Below, in pieces: positions 34,620 through 43,173 of a DNA stretch of 64,000 bases. The first letter of the stretch is position 1; every line of letters starts with the position of its first letter. Made by a program: the position numbers and the translations under genes. Location of the stretch: assembly GCF_002796985.1 (NCBI RefSeq), contig NZ_PEKX01000020.1, positions 411,197 through 475,196 on the forward strand. The letters run 5' to 3'. Source of the DNA: Pseudomonas sp. (GTDB taxonomy: Bacteria; Pseudomonadota; Gammaproteobacteria; Pseudomonadales; Pseudomonadaceae). The notes under the pieces are model-generated. The model did no database searches. It was not told the DNA's origin and worked only from the letters and a program-made list of their open reading frames with translations.

Positions 34620-34830
34620 CATTCATAAGTCTCTGCACGATCTTCCGGGAAATTCATCGCCTTCTTCCGTCAATTCCTGGCGCGAGCGTGACTCGGCAGT
34701 CATGATCCTCGTCAGCTAAAGCATTCCGAATCACTAGAAGCCACGCCTGGCTTTGTGCCACCGGGCTGCCCCTCCATGGGTCACCGTCGTCCGGCGCGCA
34801 AGATGCACTTGCTGAAGGAGTTTCCGAGAG

Positions 34831-36729
34831 ATGTCTCGACTACCGGTCATCGTTGGTTTTGGTGGATATAACGCGGCAGGCCGCAGTTCCTTCCACCATG
34901 GGTTCCGCCGCACCGCCCTCGAATCCATGGAGCCCGCCGCCCGCCAGGAAACCCTCGCCGGCCTCGCGGTGATGATGAAGCTGGTCAAGGTCGTCGACGG
35001 CAAGTTTCAGGATGCCGACGGCAACAGCCTCGACCTTGCCGCCATCGAGCAGCGCTTCGAGTCGCAGATTCGCCAGTCCACCCTGATCCGTCGCATCGAG
35101 CTGCAATACCTCGACGTCGACGCCGCGCACTGCCACAAGAGCCTGACCGTCAGCGCCGCCGGCAGCCCGGTGACCTTCACCTCCCTGCGCAAGCAACTGC
35201 CCGAGCCGCTGCCGGCCAACTGGTCGGTGGAAGAGCTCGAAGGCGGCGAAGTCCGCGTCACCCTGCACGACAGCTGCGAATTCAAGGTCGACAGCTACCG
35301 CGCGCTGCCGGTGAAGTCCGCCGGCCAACTGCCCACCGGCTTCGAGCCGGGCGAGCTGTACAACTCGCGCTTCCACCCGCGTGGCCTGCAAATGTCCGTG
35401 GTCGCCGCCACCGACGCAGTGCGCTCCACCGGCATCGACTGGCAGACCATCTGCAACACCGTACAGCCCGACGAGATCGCCGTGTTCTCCAGCAGCATCA
35501 TGAGCCAGCTGGACGAGAACGGCTTCGGCGGCCTGTTGCAGTCGCGCCTGCGCGGCCACCGCGTGTCGGCCAAGCAACTGCCACTGGGCTTCAACAGCAT
35601 GCCCACCGACTTCATCAATGCCTACGTGCTGGGCAGCGTCGGCATGACCGGCAGCGTCACCGGCGCCTGCGCGACCTTCCTCTATAACCTGCAGAAAGGC
35701 ATCGACGTCATCACCACCGGCCAGGCCCGCGTGGCCATCGTCGGCAACGCCGAAGCGCCGATCACCTCCGAAATCATCGAGGGCTACGCCGCCATGGGCG
35801 CGCTGGCCACCGAGGAAGGCCTGCGCCACATCGAAGGCCGCGACGACGTCGACTTCCGCCGCGCCAGCCGCCCGTTCGGCGACAACTGCGGCTTCTCCCT
35901 GGCCGAATCCGCCCAGTACGTGGTGCTGATGGATGACGACCTGGCCCTCGAACTGGGTGCCGACATCCACGGTTCGGTACCGGACGTGTTCATCAACGCC
36001 GACGGTTTCAAGAAATCCATCTCCGCTCCCGGTCCGGGCAACTACCTGACCATGGCCAAGGCCGTGGCCGCTGCCGCGCAGATCGTCGGCGAAAAGAGCG
36101 TGCGCCAGCACAGCTTCGTCCACGCCCACGGCTCCAGCACACCGGCCAACCGCGTCACCGAGTCGGAAATCCTCGACCGCGTCGCCACCGCCTTCGGCAT
36201 CGACGGCTGGCCGGTCACCGCGGTGAAGGCCTTCGTCGGCCACTCCCTGGCGACCGCCAGCGCCGACCAGTTGATCTCCGCCCTGGGCACCTTCCGCTAC
36301 GGCGTGATTCCCGGCATCAAGACCGTGGACAAATTCGCCGACGACGTCTTCAAGGACCACATCGCCCTGTCCAACAGCGACGTGCGCCGCGACGACCTGG
36401 AAGTCTGCTTCATCAACTCCAAGGGCTTCGGCGGCAACAACGCCACCGGCGTACTGCTGTCCCCGGCCGTCACCGAGAAGATGCTGCGCAAACGCCACGG
36501 CGATGCCGCCTACGCCGACTACCAGGGCCGCCGCGAAGCCACCCGCGCAGCCGCGCGGCAGTATGACGAAGCAGCGACCCAGGGCCGCTTCGACATCATC
36601 TACAACTTCGGCAACGACATGATCGACGAGAAGGCCATCGAGATCAGCGAGCAGGGTATCCAGGTCCCCGGCTTCAGCCAGACCATCGCCTACAAGAAGG
36701 ACGAACGCTTCAGCGACATGCTCGACTGA
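34831..36729 (+). CDS. fabY: Beta-ketoacyl-ACP synthase FabY
   Basis: A 632-residue thiolase-fold condensing enzyme, much longer than FabB/FabF. The nucleophile is Cys 280 in GSVTGACATFLYN, with His 433 (HAHGSSTP) and His 471 (GHSLATAS) completing a Cys-His-His site. This matches FabY (PA5174), the acetyl-CoA:malonyl-ACP condensing enzyme that starts fatty-acid synthesis in P. aeruginosa. As there, it follows arcDABC in the same direction. It has its own GAAGGAG ribosome site, and the 256-bp gap upstream holds the arc terminator. Confidence 0.93.
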   Translation: MSRLPVIVGFGGYNAAGRSSFHHGFRRTALESMEPAARQETLAGLAVMMKLVKVVDGKFQDADGNSLDLAAIEQRFESQIRQSTLIRRIELQYLDVDAAHCHKSLTVSAAGSPVTFTSLRKQLPEPLPANWSVEELEGGEVRVTLHDSCEFKVDSYRALPVKSAGQLPTGFEPGELYNSRFHPRGLQMSVVAATDAVRSTGIDWQTICNTVQPDEIAVFSSSIMSQLDENGFGGLLQSRLRGHRVSAKQLPLGFNSMPTDFINAYVLGSVGMTGSVTGACATFLYNLQKGIDVITTGQARVAIVGNAEAPITSEIIEGYAAMGALATEEGLRHIEGRDDVDFRRASRPFGDNCGFSLAESAQYVVLMDDDLALELGADIHGSVPDVFINADGFKKSISAPGPGNYLTMAKAVAAAAQIVGEKSVRQHSFVHAHGSSTPANRVTESEILDRVATAFGIDGWPVTAVKAFVGHSLATASADQLISALGTFRYGVIPGIKTVDKFADDVFKDHIALSNSDVRRDDLEVCFINSKGFGGNNATGVLLSPAVTEKMLRKRHGDAAYADYQGRREATRAAARQYDEAATQGRFDIIYNFGNDMIDEKAIEISEQGIQVPGFSQTIAYKKDERFSDMLD

Positions 36730-36745
36730 TCGCCGACGTTGAACG

Positions 36746-36773
36746 AAAAAGCCGGGCAGATGCCCGGCTTTTT
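36746..36773 (+). terminator. fabY terminator
   Basis: AAAAAGCCGGGC and GCCCGGCTTTTT with an AGAT loop form a Rho-independent terminator 16 bp after the fabY stop. The A-run allows function on the other strand too, where the HDOD gene is read towards it. Confidence 0.93.
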
Positions 36774-36795
36774 CATTCTTGAAGACAGCTCGCCC

Positions 36796-36880
36796 TTCGT
36801 AGGAGCGAGCTTGCTCGCGAACCGCCCAGCATCAAAAGACGCCGGGAACTTTGTTCGCGAGCAAGCTCGCTCCTACGAAG
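36796..36880. repeat. REP inverted pair
   Basis: GTAGGAGCGAGCTTGCTCGC and its inverted copy face each other around a 30-bp spacer, with TTCG.../...CGAA extensions. The same unit recurs near 45090, 45200, 55550, 55610 and 60030 in this window. It is a Pseudomonas REP family, found only between genes. Confidence 0.9.
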
Positions 36881-36894
36881 AGCCCAGGCGACGG

Positions 36895-37773
36895 TCAGTA
36901 CGTCCCCTGCCCCACGCCCAGTTCGAGAATGCTCGCCTTGAGGTTCTCGAAGTCGTATTCGCTGAGCCCGACGTAATCCAGCACCCGCGCGCGTACGCTT
37001 TCCCACTCGTGATCCTCGGCCTGGTTACCCAGCACGCGGTAGGAGCCACAGATGTGCTCGGCCATCTTGAGAATCGCCAGCAGGTTCTTCAGTTGGGTAT
37101 CGCGGCAGTTGTCCTCGCTGAAGATCGACAGCGCGTTGTGGTGGTTGGCGATGGCCTCGCAGACGTGCTCCGGCAGGCGCCAGGAGCGCGCGGTGAAGTA
37201 GCCGACCACCGCATGGTTGGTGTTCAGCACGCGGTTCTCGGTGTCCACCACGCGGCGCTCGTCGCTGGCGCTGGCGTAGGCCTCCTCCAGCACCGTCATA
37301 TAGTGCGGGAAACGCTTGAGCATCAGCGGGATGCCGCAATTGTGGAACAGGCCCAGCGCGTACGCCTCATCCACCGACTCGTAACCGATGCGCTTGGCCA
37401 GGGTCAGGCAGCTCATGGCCACATCCTGGGCGGTGTCCCAGAAACGGTTGAGGGTAACGATGGTGGCGTCGCTCATCTCACCCTTGATCGACTGGGCGTT
37501 GATCAGGTTGATCACCGAGCGGCTGCCCAGCAGGTTCACCGCGCGCTGGATCGAGGTGATGCGGTTGGCCAGGCCGAAGAACGGCGAGTTCACCAGTTTC
37601 AGCAGCGCACCGGACAGCCCCGGATCCTGGCTGATCAGCTTGGCGATCGCCTTCAGGTCCGGGTTGGGCATGAACTGCTCCATCTGCAGGTCAACCATGA
37701 TCTGCGGCTGCGGCGGCACGCTGATGCCCTGCAGGGCCTGTCGAATCTGTTCGGCGGAGAGTTCTTGGGACAT
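36895..37773 (-). CDS. HDOD-domain protein
   Basis: 292 residues with an HDOD domain (an HD-like fold without the full catalytic HD pair) over about residues 15-215: ISQDPGLSGALLKLVNSPFFGL, ITSIQRAVNLLGSRSVINLI and ALGLFHNCGIPLML. HDOD proteins take part in signalling and stress responses; no enzymatic activity is assured. A C-terminal helical segment with ANHHNAL follows. The ATG at 37773 gives the natural start MSQELSAEQIRQAL; open sequence continues upstream to 37923 and an ATG at 37857 is possible, but neither has a better ribosome site. Confidence 0.85.
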   Translation of the reverse strand: MSQELSAEQIRQALQGISVPPQPQIMVDLQMEQFMPNPDLKAIAKLISQDPGLSGALLKLVNSPFFGLANRITSIQRAVNLLGSRSVINLINAQSIKGEMSDATIVTLNRFWDTAQDVAMSCLTLAKRIGYESVDEAYALGLFHNCGIPLMLKRFPHYMTVLEEAYASASDERRVVDTENRVLNTNHAVVGYFTARSWRLPEHVCEAIANHHNALSIFSEDNCRDTQLKNLLAILKMAEHICGSYRVLGNQAEDHEWESVRARVLDYVGLSEYDFENLKASILELGVGQGTY

Positions 37774-37910
37774 GGGCGCGCTGGGAAAAGTTGACGGGGA
37801 GCGCAGTTTACCCAGAGCCAGGGCGTCTGGGACTGCTGCTTTTGATTGAACTTTCATCGGCGGCTGTGTCGGAACCTTTACACCCAAGCGGAAGAAATGG
37901 GAGACAAACC

Positions 37911-38450
37911 ATGAGCCAGACACTCAAAGGCAAGACCATCGCCATCCTGGTCACCGACGGATTCGAGCAGGTAGAGCTGACCGGCCCCCGCGACGCCCTG
38001 AAAGAAGCCGGCGCCAAGGTAAGAATTCTCTCCGACAACAAGGACAAGGTGCGCGGCTGGCACCACGACCAACCCGCGGACAGCTTCAAGGTCGATGGCA
38101 CCTTCGAGACCGCTCACATCGACGAATACGACGCCGTGCTGCTGCCGGGCGGAGTGATCAACGCCGACCAGATACGCAGCCTGCCCAAGGCCCAGGAAAT
38201 CGTGCGCAAGGCCGACAAAGCCGGCAAACCCATCGCGGTAATCTGCCACGGCGCCTGGCTGCTGGTGTCCGCCGGACTGGTCAGGGGCAAGACCCTGACC
38301 AGCTGGAACTCGCTCAAGGACGACATCAACAATGCCGGCGGCCACTGGGTCGACCGCCAGGTGGTCAAGGACGGGCAACTGATCAGCAGCCGCAAGCCTG
38401 AGGACATCCCGGCCTTCAACAAACAGCTGATCGAAACCCTCGCGGCCTGA
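37911..38450 (+). CDS. pfpI: DJ-1/PfpI-family protein
   Basis: 179 residues of the glutamine-amidotransferase-like DJ-1/PfpI superfamily. The nucleophile elbow is AVICHGAWLLVSAG with Cys near residue 106 followed by His, and an acidic residue near the N-terminus (DGFEQVEL) completes the site. Members are annotated as proteases, deglycases or chaperones; the activity is unsettled. The ATG at 37911 has GGGAGA seven bases upstream and is preferred over an open extension to 37791 that would overlap the divergent HDOD gene's leader. Position and length match PA0355. Confidence 0.88.
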   Translation: MSQTLKGKTIAILVTDGFEQVELTGPRDALKEAGAKVRILSDNKDKVRGWHHDQPADSFKVDGTFETAHIDEYDAVLLPGGVINADQIRSLPKAQEIVRKADKAGKPIAVICHGAWLLVSAGLVRGKTLTSWNSLKDDINNAGGHWVDRQVVKDGQLISSRKPEDIPAFNKQLIETLAA

Positions 38451-38547
38451 CCTGGCTCGACCCAAAGCGACCAAAAGCCCGTGCGCCCCACTCCGGCGGC
38501 GCACGCCGCTGCGCTATAATCCCGCTCTTTTGCCGGAGCCCTTCCCC

Positions 38548-39744
38548 ATGACCCTGCCCAGCCTGCGTCTGAAAGCCAATGCCGAGCGCCGCCTGCGCGC
38601 CGGCCACCTGTGGGTCTACAGCAACGAGGTGGATGTCGCAGCCACCCCGCTGAACGGATTCGGCGCCGGCGAGCAGGCCATCCTCGAAATGGCCAACGGC
38701 AAGCCGCTGGGCATCGTCGCACTGAGCCCGAACAACCTCATCTGCGCCCGCCTGATTTCCCGCGATACCAAGCATGTTCTCGACAAGTCCCTGCTGGTTC
38801 ACCGCCTGAACGTTGCACTCAGCCTGCGCGACCGCCTGTTCGACAAGCCCTTCTACCGCCTGGTCTTCGGTGACTCCGACCTGCTGCCAGGCCTGGTGGT
38901 CGACCGTTTCGGCGACGTACTCGTCGTCCAGCTCGCCTCGGCAACCATGGAGAAGCACCGCGACGACGTGCTCGCCGCCCTGCTGCAGGTGCTCAAGCCC
39001 ACTGCCGTGCTGTGGAAGAACGATTCCAGCGCCCGTGACGCCGAAGGCCTGGAGCGTTACGTCGAGAACGCCTACGGCGAAGTCCCGGAATGGGTCGCCC
39101 TGGAAGAAAACGGTGTGAAGTTCGAAGCCCCGGTGCTGGCCGGCCAGAAGACCGGCTGGTTCTACGACCACCGCATGAACCGCGCCCGCCTGCAGCCCTA
39201 CGTGCAGGGCAAGCGCGTGCTCGACCTGTTCAGCTACATCGGCGGCTGGGGCATCCAGGCTGCGGCCTTCGGCGCCAGCGAAGTGATGTGCGTGGACGCC
39301 TCCGGCTTCGCCCTGGACGGCGTGGAGCGCAACGCCACGCTGAACGGCCTCGCCGAGAAAGTCGCCTGCGTCGAAGGTGACGTGTTCGATGCCCTGCGCG
39401 AGCTGAAGGCCGCTGACGAGCGCTTCGACGTGATCGTTGCCGACCCGCCCGCCTTTATCAAGCGCAAGAAGGACCTGAAGAACGGCGAGGCCGCCTACCG
39501 CCGCCTCAACGAACAGGCCATGCGCCTGCTGTCCAAGGACGGCGTGCTGGTCAGCGCTTCGTGCTCGATGCACCTGCCCGAGGACGACCTGCAGAACATC
39601 CTGCTGGGCAGCGCCCGTCACCTGGACCGCAACATCCAGCTGCTTGAGCGCGGCGGCCAGGGCCCGGATCACCCGGTGCACCTGGCGATTCCGGAAACCC
39701 GCTACATCAAGAGCCTGACCGTGCGCCTGCTGCCCAACGGCTGA
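38548..39744 (+). CDS. rlmI: 23S rRNA m5C methyltransferase RlmI
   Basis: 398 residues. An N-terminal PUA domain (LKANAERRLRAGHLWVYSNE) is followed by a SAM-methyltransferase core with LDLFSYIGGWGIQAAAFGA near 222, VADPPAFIKRKKDLKNG near 297 and the cysteine-containing SASCSMHL near 335. This is the RlmI layout, which methylates a cytosine in 23S rRNA. The ATG at 38548 is the canonical start; a TTG six codons upstream is also in frame. A TATAAT at 38515-38520 is a likely -10 element. Confidence 0.92.
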   Translation: MTLPSLRLKANAERRLRAGHLWVYSNEVDVAATPLNGFGAGEQAILEMANGKPLGIVALSPNNLICARLISRDTKHVLDKSLLVHRLNVALSLRDRLFDKPFYRLVFGDSDLLPGLVVDRFGDVLVVQLASATMEKHRDDVLAALLQVLKPTAVLWKNDSSARDAEGLERYVENAYGEVPEWVALEENGVKFEAPVLAGQKTGWFYDHRMNRARLQPYVQGKRVLDLFSYIGGWGIQAAAFGASEVMCVDASGFALDGVERNATLNGLAEKVACVEGDVFDALRELKAADERFDVIVADPPAFIKRKKDLKNGEAAYRRLNEQAMRLLSKDGVLVSASCSMHLPEDDLQNILLGSARHLDRNIQLLERGGQGPDHPVHLAIPETRYIKSLTVRLLPNG

Positions 39745-39760
39745 CGCATCACGGCTTTAA

Positions 39761-39796
39761 AAAGCGGGGCGTTTCCTGACGGGAGCGCCCCGTTTT
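39761..39796 (+). terminator. rlmI terminator
   Basis: AAAGCGGGGCG and CGCCCCGTTTT form a hairpin with a longer loop and terminal T-run, 16 bp after the rlmI stop. Confidence 0.85.
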
Positions 39797-39858
39797 CATT
39801 TCAGCGGCGGACGGCGGATAACGCTTGGAGCGTTATGCGCCCTACGGGTGCCCTGCAC

Positions 39859-40173
39859 TCATTTCACCGGCATCAACGAATCCGCCTCGCTGATCACCGC
39901 CTTGCCGGTCTTGCGCTCGAACAGGCACAGCTCGCGGCCCGGTTTGCCTTTCATGTGCTTCTGCGCGTAGGTCCCACCGATCATCAGCGCCGTATAGCCC
40001 ACGCTGTCGTCGAACAGCACCGGCGAGCCCAGCACCTTCTTGCTCTGCAGATGACTCAGCGCCAGGCAGGCCTCGCGCTGCAGCTTGTCCTGCGCCTGCC
40101 AGGCCTGATCGGACGACGCCTGCACGCTACCGACGAAGAGTGCGGCGAGCAGGGCGATGCGGGTGACTTTCAT
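39859..40173 (-). CDS. Small secreted protein of unknown function
   Basis: 104 residues. The first 19 form a signal peptide (MKVTRIALLAALFVGSVQA, cut after AQA-like VQA), and the mature part is a basic, soluble domain with two cysteines (CLALSHL and LCLFERK) that could form a disulfide. I do not recognise the family. AGGAG about eight bases before the ATG supports the start. It lies alone, convergent with rlmI and divergent from ilvD. Confidence 0.75.
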   Translation of the reverse strand: MKVTRIALLAALFVGSVQASSDQAWQAQDKLQREACLALSHLQSKKVLGSPVLFDDSVGYTALMIGGTYAQKHMKGKPGRELCLFERKTGKAVISEADSLMPVK

Positions 40174-40548
40174 GGGGTTGCTCCTGCAACGAATGGAACC
40201 AGAAAACGCCAGCGACCATTCAGACCACGCCAGGGCGGCGAAAGTCTAGGCTTTGTGCCGACCGCCAGCCTTTCCCTGGCGGCAAGGGCCGGCGTAGAAT
40301 CCGGGCATTCCTGCCATTTATCCCCCGGCGGGCCTGTGAGCCCCGGCCGAGCAGGCGGTGACCCCGCCACGCCGCGCGCCGACCTCGCCCATGCAAGGCC
40401 ATCTGCTGTTTGCATCCGGTGCGTACCGCGCTCACGATACGACTTAGAGTTTGCTCAAGGTCTCGCCGGCCAGCCCTACCCGCTGTACGCCGCCGCACGA
40501 AAAGACCCGGATCGACTCCCACCGCGACCTGATGCGCAGGAACCTGTC
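40174..40548. other. Gap upstream of ilvD
   Basis: A 375-bp stretch between the divergent small secreted-protein gene and ilvD. The ilvD frame is open far upstream, but codon use and lack of similarity show this is not coding. No clear promoter, leader peptide or attenuator was recognised. Confidence 0.5.
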
Positions 40549-42387
40549 ATGCCCGATTACCGCTCGAAAACCTCCACCCACGGCCGCAACATGGCCGGCG
40601 CCCGCGCCCTGTGGCGCGCCACCGGGATGAAGGACGAAGACTTCAAGAAGCCGATCATCGCCATCGCCAACTCCTTCACCCAGTTCGTGCCCGGCCACGT
40701 GCACCTGAAGGACCTGGGCCAACTGGTCGCCCGCGAGATCGAAAAGCACGGCGGCGTGGCCAAGGAATTCAACACCATCGCCGTGGACGACGGCATCGCC
40801 ATGGGCCATGACGGCATGCTCTATTCCCTGCCGTCGCGCGAGATCATCGCCGACTCCGTGGAATACATGGTCAATGCCCACTGCGCCGACGCCATCGTCT
40901 GCATCTCCAACTGCGACAAGATCACCCCCGGCATGCTGATGGCCGCCCTGCGCCTGAACATCCCGGTGGTGTTCGTCTCCGGCGGCCCGATGGAAGCCGG
41001 CAAGACCAAGCTGGCCAACCACGGTCTCGACCTGGTGGACGCCATGGTGGTCGCCGCCGACGACTCCTGCTCCGACGAGAAAGTCGCCGAGTACGAGCGC
41101 AGCGCCTGCCCGACCTGCGGCTCCTGCTCCGGCATGTTCACCGCCAACTCGATGAACTGCCTGATGGAAGCGCTTGGCCTGGCCCTGCCGGGCAACGGTT
41201 CGACCCTGGCCACCCACGCTGACCGCGAGCAGCTGTTCCTGCGCGCCGGCCGTTTGGCCGTCGAGCTGTGCCAGCGCTACTACGGCGAAAACGACGAATC
41301 GGTGCTGCCGCGCAACGTCGCCAGCTTCAAATCGTTCGAAAACGCCATGACCCTGGACATCGCCATGGGCGGCTCGACCAACACCATCCTTCACCTGCTG
41401 GCCGCCGCCCAGGAGGCGGAGATCGCCTTCGACCTGCGCGACATCGATCGTCTGTCGCGCAAGGTGCCGCAGCTGTGCAAGGTGGCGCCGAACATCCAGA
41501 AGTACCACATGGAAGACGTGCACCGCGCCGGTGGCATCTTCTCCATCCTCGGCGAACTGGCCCGTGGCGGCCTGCTGCACACCGACGTGCCGACCATACA
41601 CAGCCCGAGCATGGCCGACGCCATCGCCGAGTGGGACATCACCCAGACCCGGGACGAGAAGGTCCACACCTTCTTCAAGGCTGGCCCCGCCGGCATCCCG
41701 ACCCAGGTCGCGTTCAGCCAGAACACCCGCTGGGACACGCTGGACGATGACCGCGCCGAAGGCTGCATCCGCAGCGTCGAGCACGCCTACTCCCAGGAAG
41801 GCGGCCTGGCCGTGCTGTACGGCAACATCGCCCTCGATGGTTGCGTGGTGAAGACCGCTGGCGTGGACGAATCCATCCATGTGTTCGAAGGCCGCGCGAA
41901 GATCTTCGAAAGCCAGGATGGCGCCGTGAAGGGCATCCTCGCCGACGAAGTGAAGCCGGGCGACATTGTGATCATCCGCTACGAAGGCCCGAAAGGCGGC
42001 CCGGGCATGCAGGAAATGCTCTACCCGACCAGCTACCTGAAGTCCAAGGGCCTGGGCAAGGACTGCGCCCTGCTCACCGACGGCCGCTTCTCCGGCGGCA
42101 CCTCGGGCCTGTCCATCGGCCACGCCTCGCCGGAAGCCGCCGCAGGCGGCGCCATCGGCCTGGTGCAGGACGGCGACAAGGTGCTGATCGACATCCCCAA
42201 CCGCAGCATCAACCTGCTGGTGAGCGATGACGAACTGGCCGCCCGCCGCGCCGAGCAGGACAAGAAGGGCTGGAAGCCGGCTCAACCCCGCGCACGCAAG
42301 GTGAGCACCGCGCTGAAGGCCTACGCCCTGCTGGCCACCAGCGCCGACAAGGGCGCGGTGCGTGACAAGGCGCTGCTGGACGGTTGA
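40549..42387 (+). CDS. ilvD: Dihydroxy-acid dehydratase
   Basis: An iron-sulfur dehydratase of valine, leucine and isoleucine synthesis, 612 residues. Cluster ligands are in SNCDKITPGMLMA near 122 and CPTCGSCSGMFTANSMNCLM near 188. LTDGRFSGGTSGLSIGHASPEA near 507 carries the family's C-terminal signature. The ATG at 40549 gives MPDYRSKTSTHGRNMAGAR, the standard N-terminus, although the frame extends about 700 bp further upstream. Confidence 0.97.
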   Translation: MPDYRSKTSTHGRNMAGARALWRATGMKDEDFKKPIIAIANSFTQFVPGHVHLKDLGQLVAREIEKHGGVAKEFNTIAVDDGIAMGHDGMLYSLPSREIIADSVEYMVNAHCADAIVCISNCDKITPGMLMAALRLNIPVVFVSGGPMEAGKTKLANHGLDLVDAMVVAADDSCSDEKVAEYERSACPTCGSCSGMFTANSMNCLMEALGLALPGNGSTLATHADREQLFLRAGRLAVELCQRYYGENDESVLPRNVASFKSFENAMTLDIAMGGSTNTILHLLAAAQEAEIAFDLRDIDRLSRKVPQLCKVAPNIQKYHMEDVHRAGGIFSILGELARGGLLHTDVPTIHSPSMADAIAEWDITQTRDEKVHTFFKAGPAGIPTQVAFSQNTRWDTLDDDRAEGCIRSVEHAYSQEGGLAVLYGNIALDGCVVKTAGVDESIHVFEGRAKIFESQDGAVKGILADEVKPGDIVIIRYEGPKGGPGMQEMLYPTSYLKSKGLGKDCALLTDGRFSGGTSGLSIGHASPEAAAGGAIGLVQDGDKVLIDIPNRSINLLVSDDELAARRAEQDKKGWKPAQPRARKVSTALKAYALLATSADKGAVRDKALLDG

Positions 42388-42403
42388 GTCTGGTGGAACC
42401 ATG

Positions 42404-42432
42404 AAAAAGCCCGGCGAATGCCGGGCTTTTTT
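42404..42432. terminator. Bidirectional terminator between ilvD and pilin
   Basis: AAAAAGCCCGGC and GCCGGGCTTTTTT with a GAAT loop. T-runs occur on both strands, so it can serve both ilvD (+) and the convergent pilin gene (-). Confidence 0.93.
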
Positions 42433-42450
42433 GTGCGCGAAAGCTGGAGA

Positions 42451-42909
42451 TCAGCCTTCCTTCGCGGATTTGGCGCAACCGCCTGTTCCCGGTTTGATAC
42501 CGCGATCGGCATTGCAGATCGTCCCCTCCACTTTCCAACTGATGTTGGCGGCACCCGTCTTAATTTCCGGAGTCATCTTCATTTCAAGATTGCTGCCCGT
42601 CGCACTGGTTGCACTGACCGTGACGTCAATTACGCCTTTGGCGACCGCATAGGAGAGAACGTTATCGGTCGCGACACTTGCCGGAATACCGTAGGTCCCC
42701 TTATCACATTCATCCAGCTTGCCGGTTTCCGTTACGCATAACCCCACCGATGTTTTCACGGCGGACAACTCCGCTATCGCCGCTGCCGCTTTCGAGCGCG
42801 AGGAGTAATCCGAATACAGCGGCAAGGACACCGAAGCCAGAATCCCGATGATCGCCACCACGATCATCAACTCGATCAGAGTGAAGCCCTGTTGTTTGCG
42901 CATCTGCAT
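42451..42909 (-). CDS. Type IV pilin (PilA-like), isolated
   Basis: 152 residues. The leader MQMRKQQG is followed by the prepilin peptidase site and the hydrophobic helix FTLIELMIVVAIIGILASVS with the essential Glu at +5. C-terminal cysteines (CNADRGIKPGTGGC) match the disulfide loop of type IVa pilins, and LCVTETGKLDEC gives a further pair. GAGGG just upstream fits ATG 42909; 42903 is also possible. A weak sigma-54-like GG-N10-GC lies near 43040-43053 on the minus strand. No pilus assembly genes are nearby, unlike the main pilA-pilBCD locus. Confidence 0.93.
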   Translation of the reverse strand: MQMRKQQGFTLIELMIVVAIIGILASVSLPLYSDYSSRSKAAAAIAELSAVKTSVGLCVTETGKLDECDKGTYGIPASVATDNVLSYAVAKGVIDVTVSATSATGSNLEMKMTPEIKTGAANISWKVEGTICNADRGIKPGTGGCAKSAKEG

Positions 42910-43173
42910 ATCCCTCAGGATTGAGCCGGACCCCCGAATGGCTCCGGATGCATTCCAGTGAAGCCACGCCAGCAGGCCCGCACACTCAGAAGCGTCCGCG
43001 CACCCTGTTGAAAATTCGGCAGTTTTTTCCAGGCCGAAAGCCTTCGGAGTGCCGCCGCACAGAGGTGTCGTAGGAACTCGGGCTTCCCCATTCATCCCGA
43101 CTTGCCGCATGGCACTGTGCGATCCCGCCGTGGGCCAGTAAAATCGCGCTCTTTTTTTCCCGGACCGCCGCCC

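Noticed and set aside
40444..42402. A 652-codon open frame antisense to ilvD, and similar long antisense frames over other genes (for example 2595-3806, 29736-31220, 31213-32379, 34840-36498)
   Set aside because: High GC in third positions leaves few stop codons on the opposite strand. The translations are low-complexity (rich in Gly, Ala, His, Asp, Val) with no family features, while the plus-strand genes are clear.
42910..43100. A sigma-54 promoter for the pilin gene
   Set aside because: Only the GG-N10-GC spacing near 43040-43053 (minus strand) fits; the -12 element is poor, so it is mentioned only as weak.
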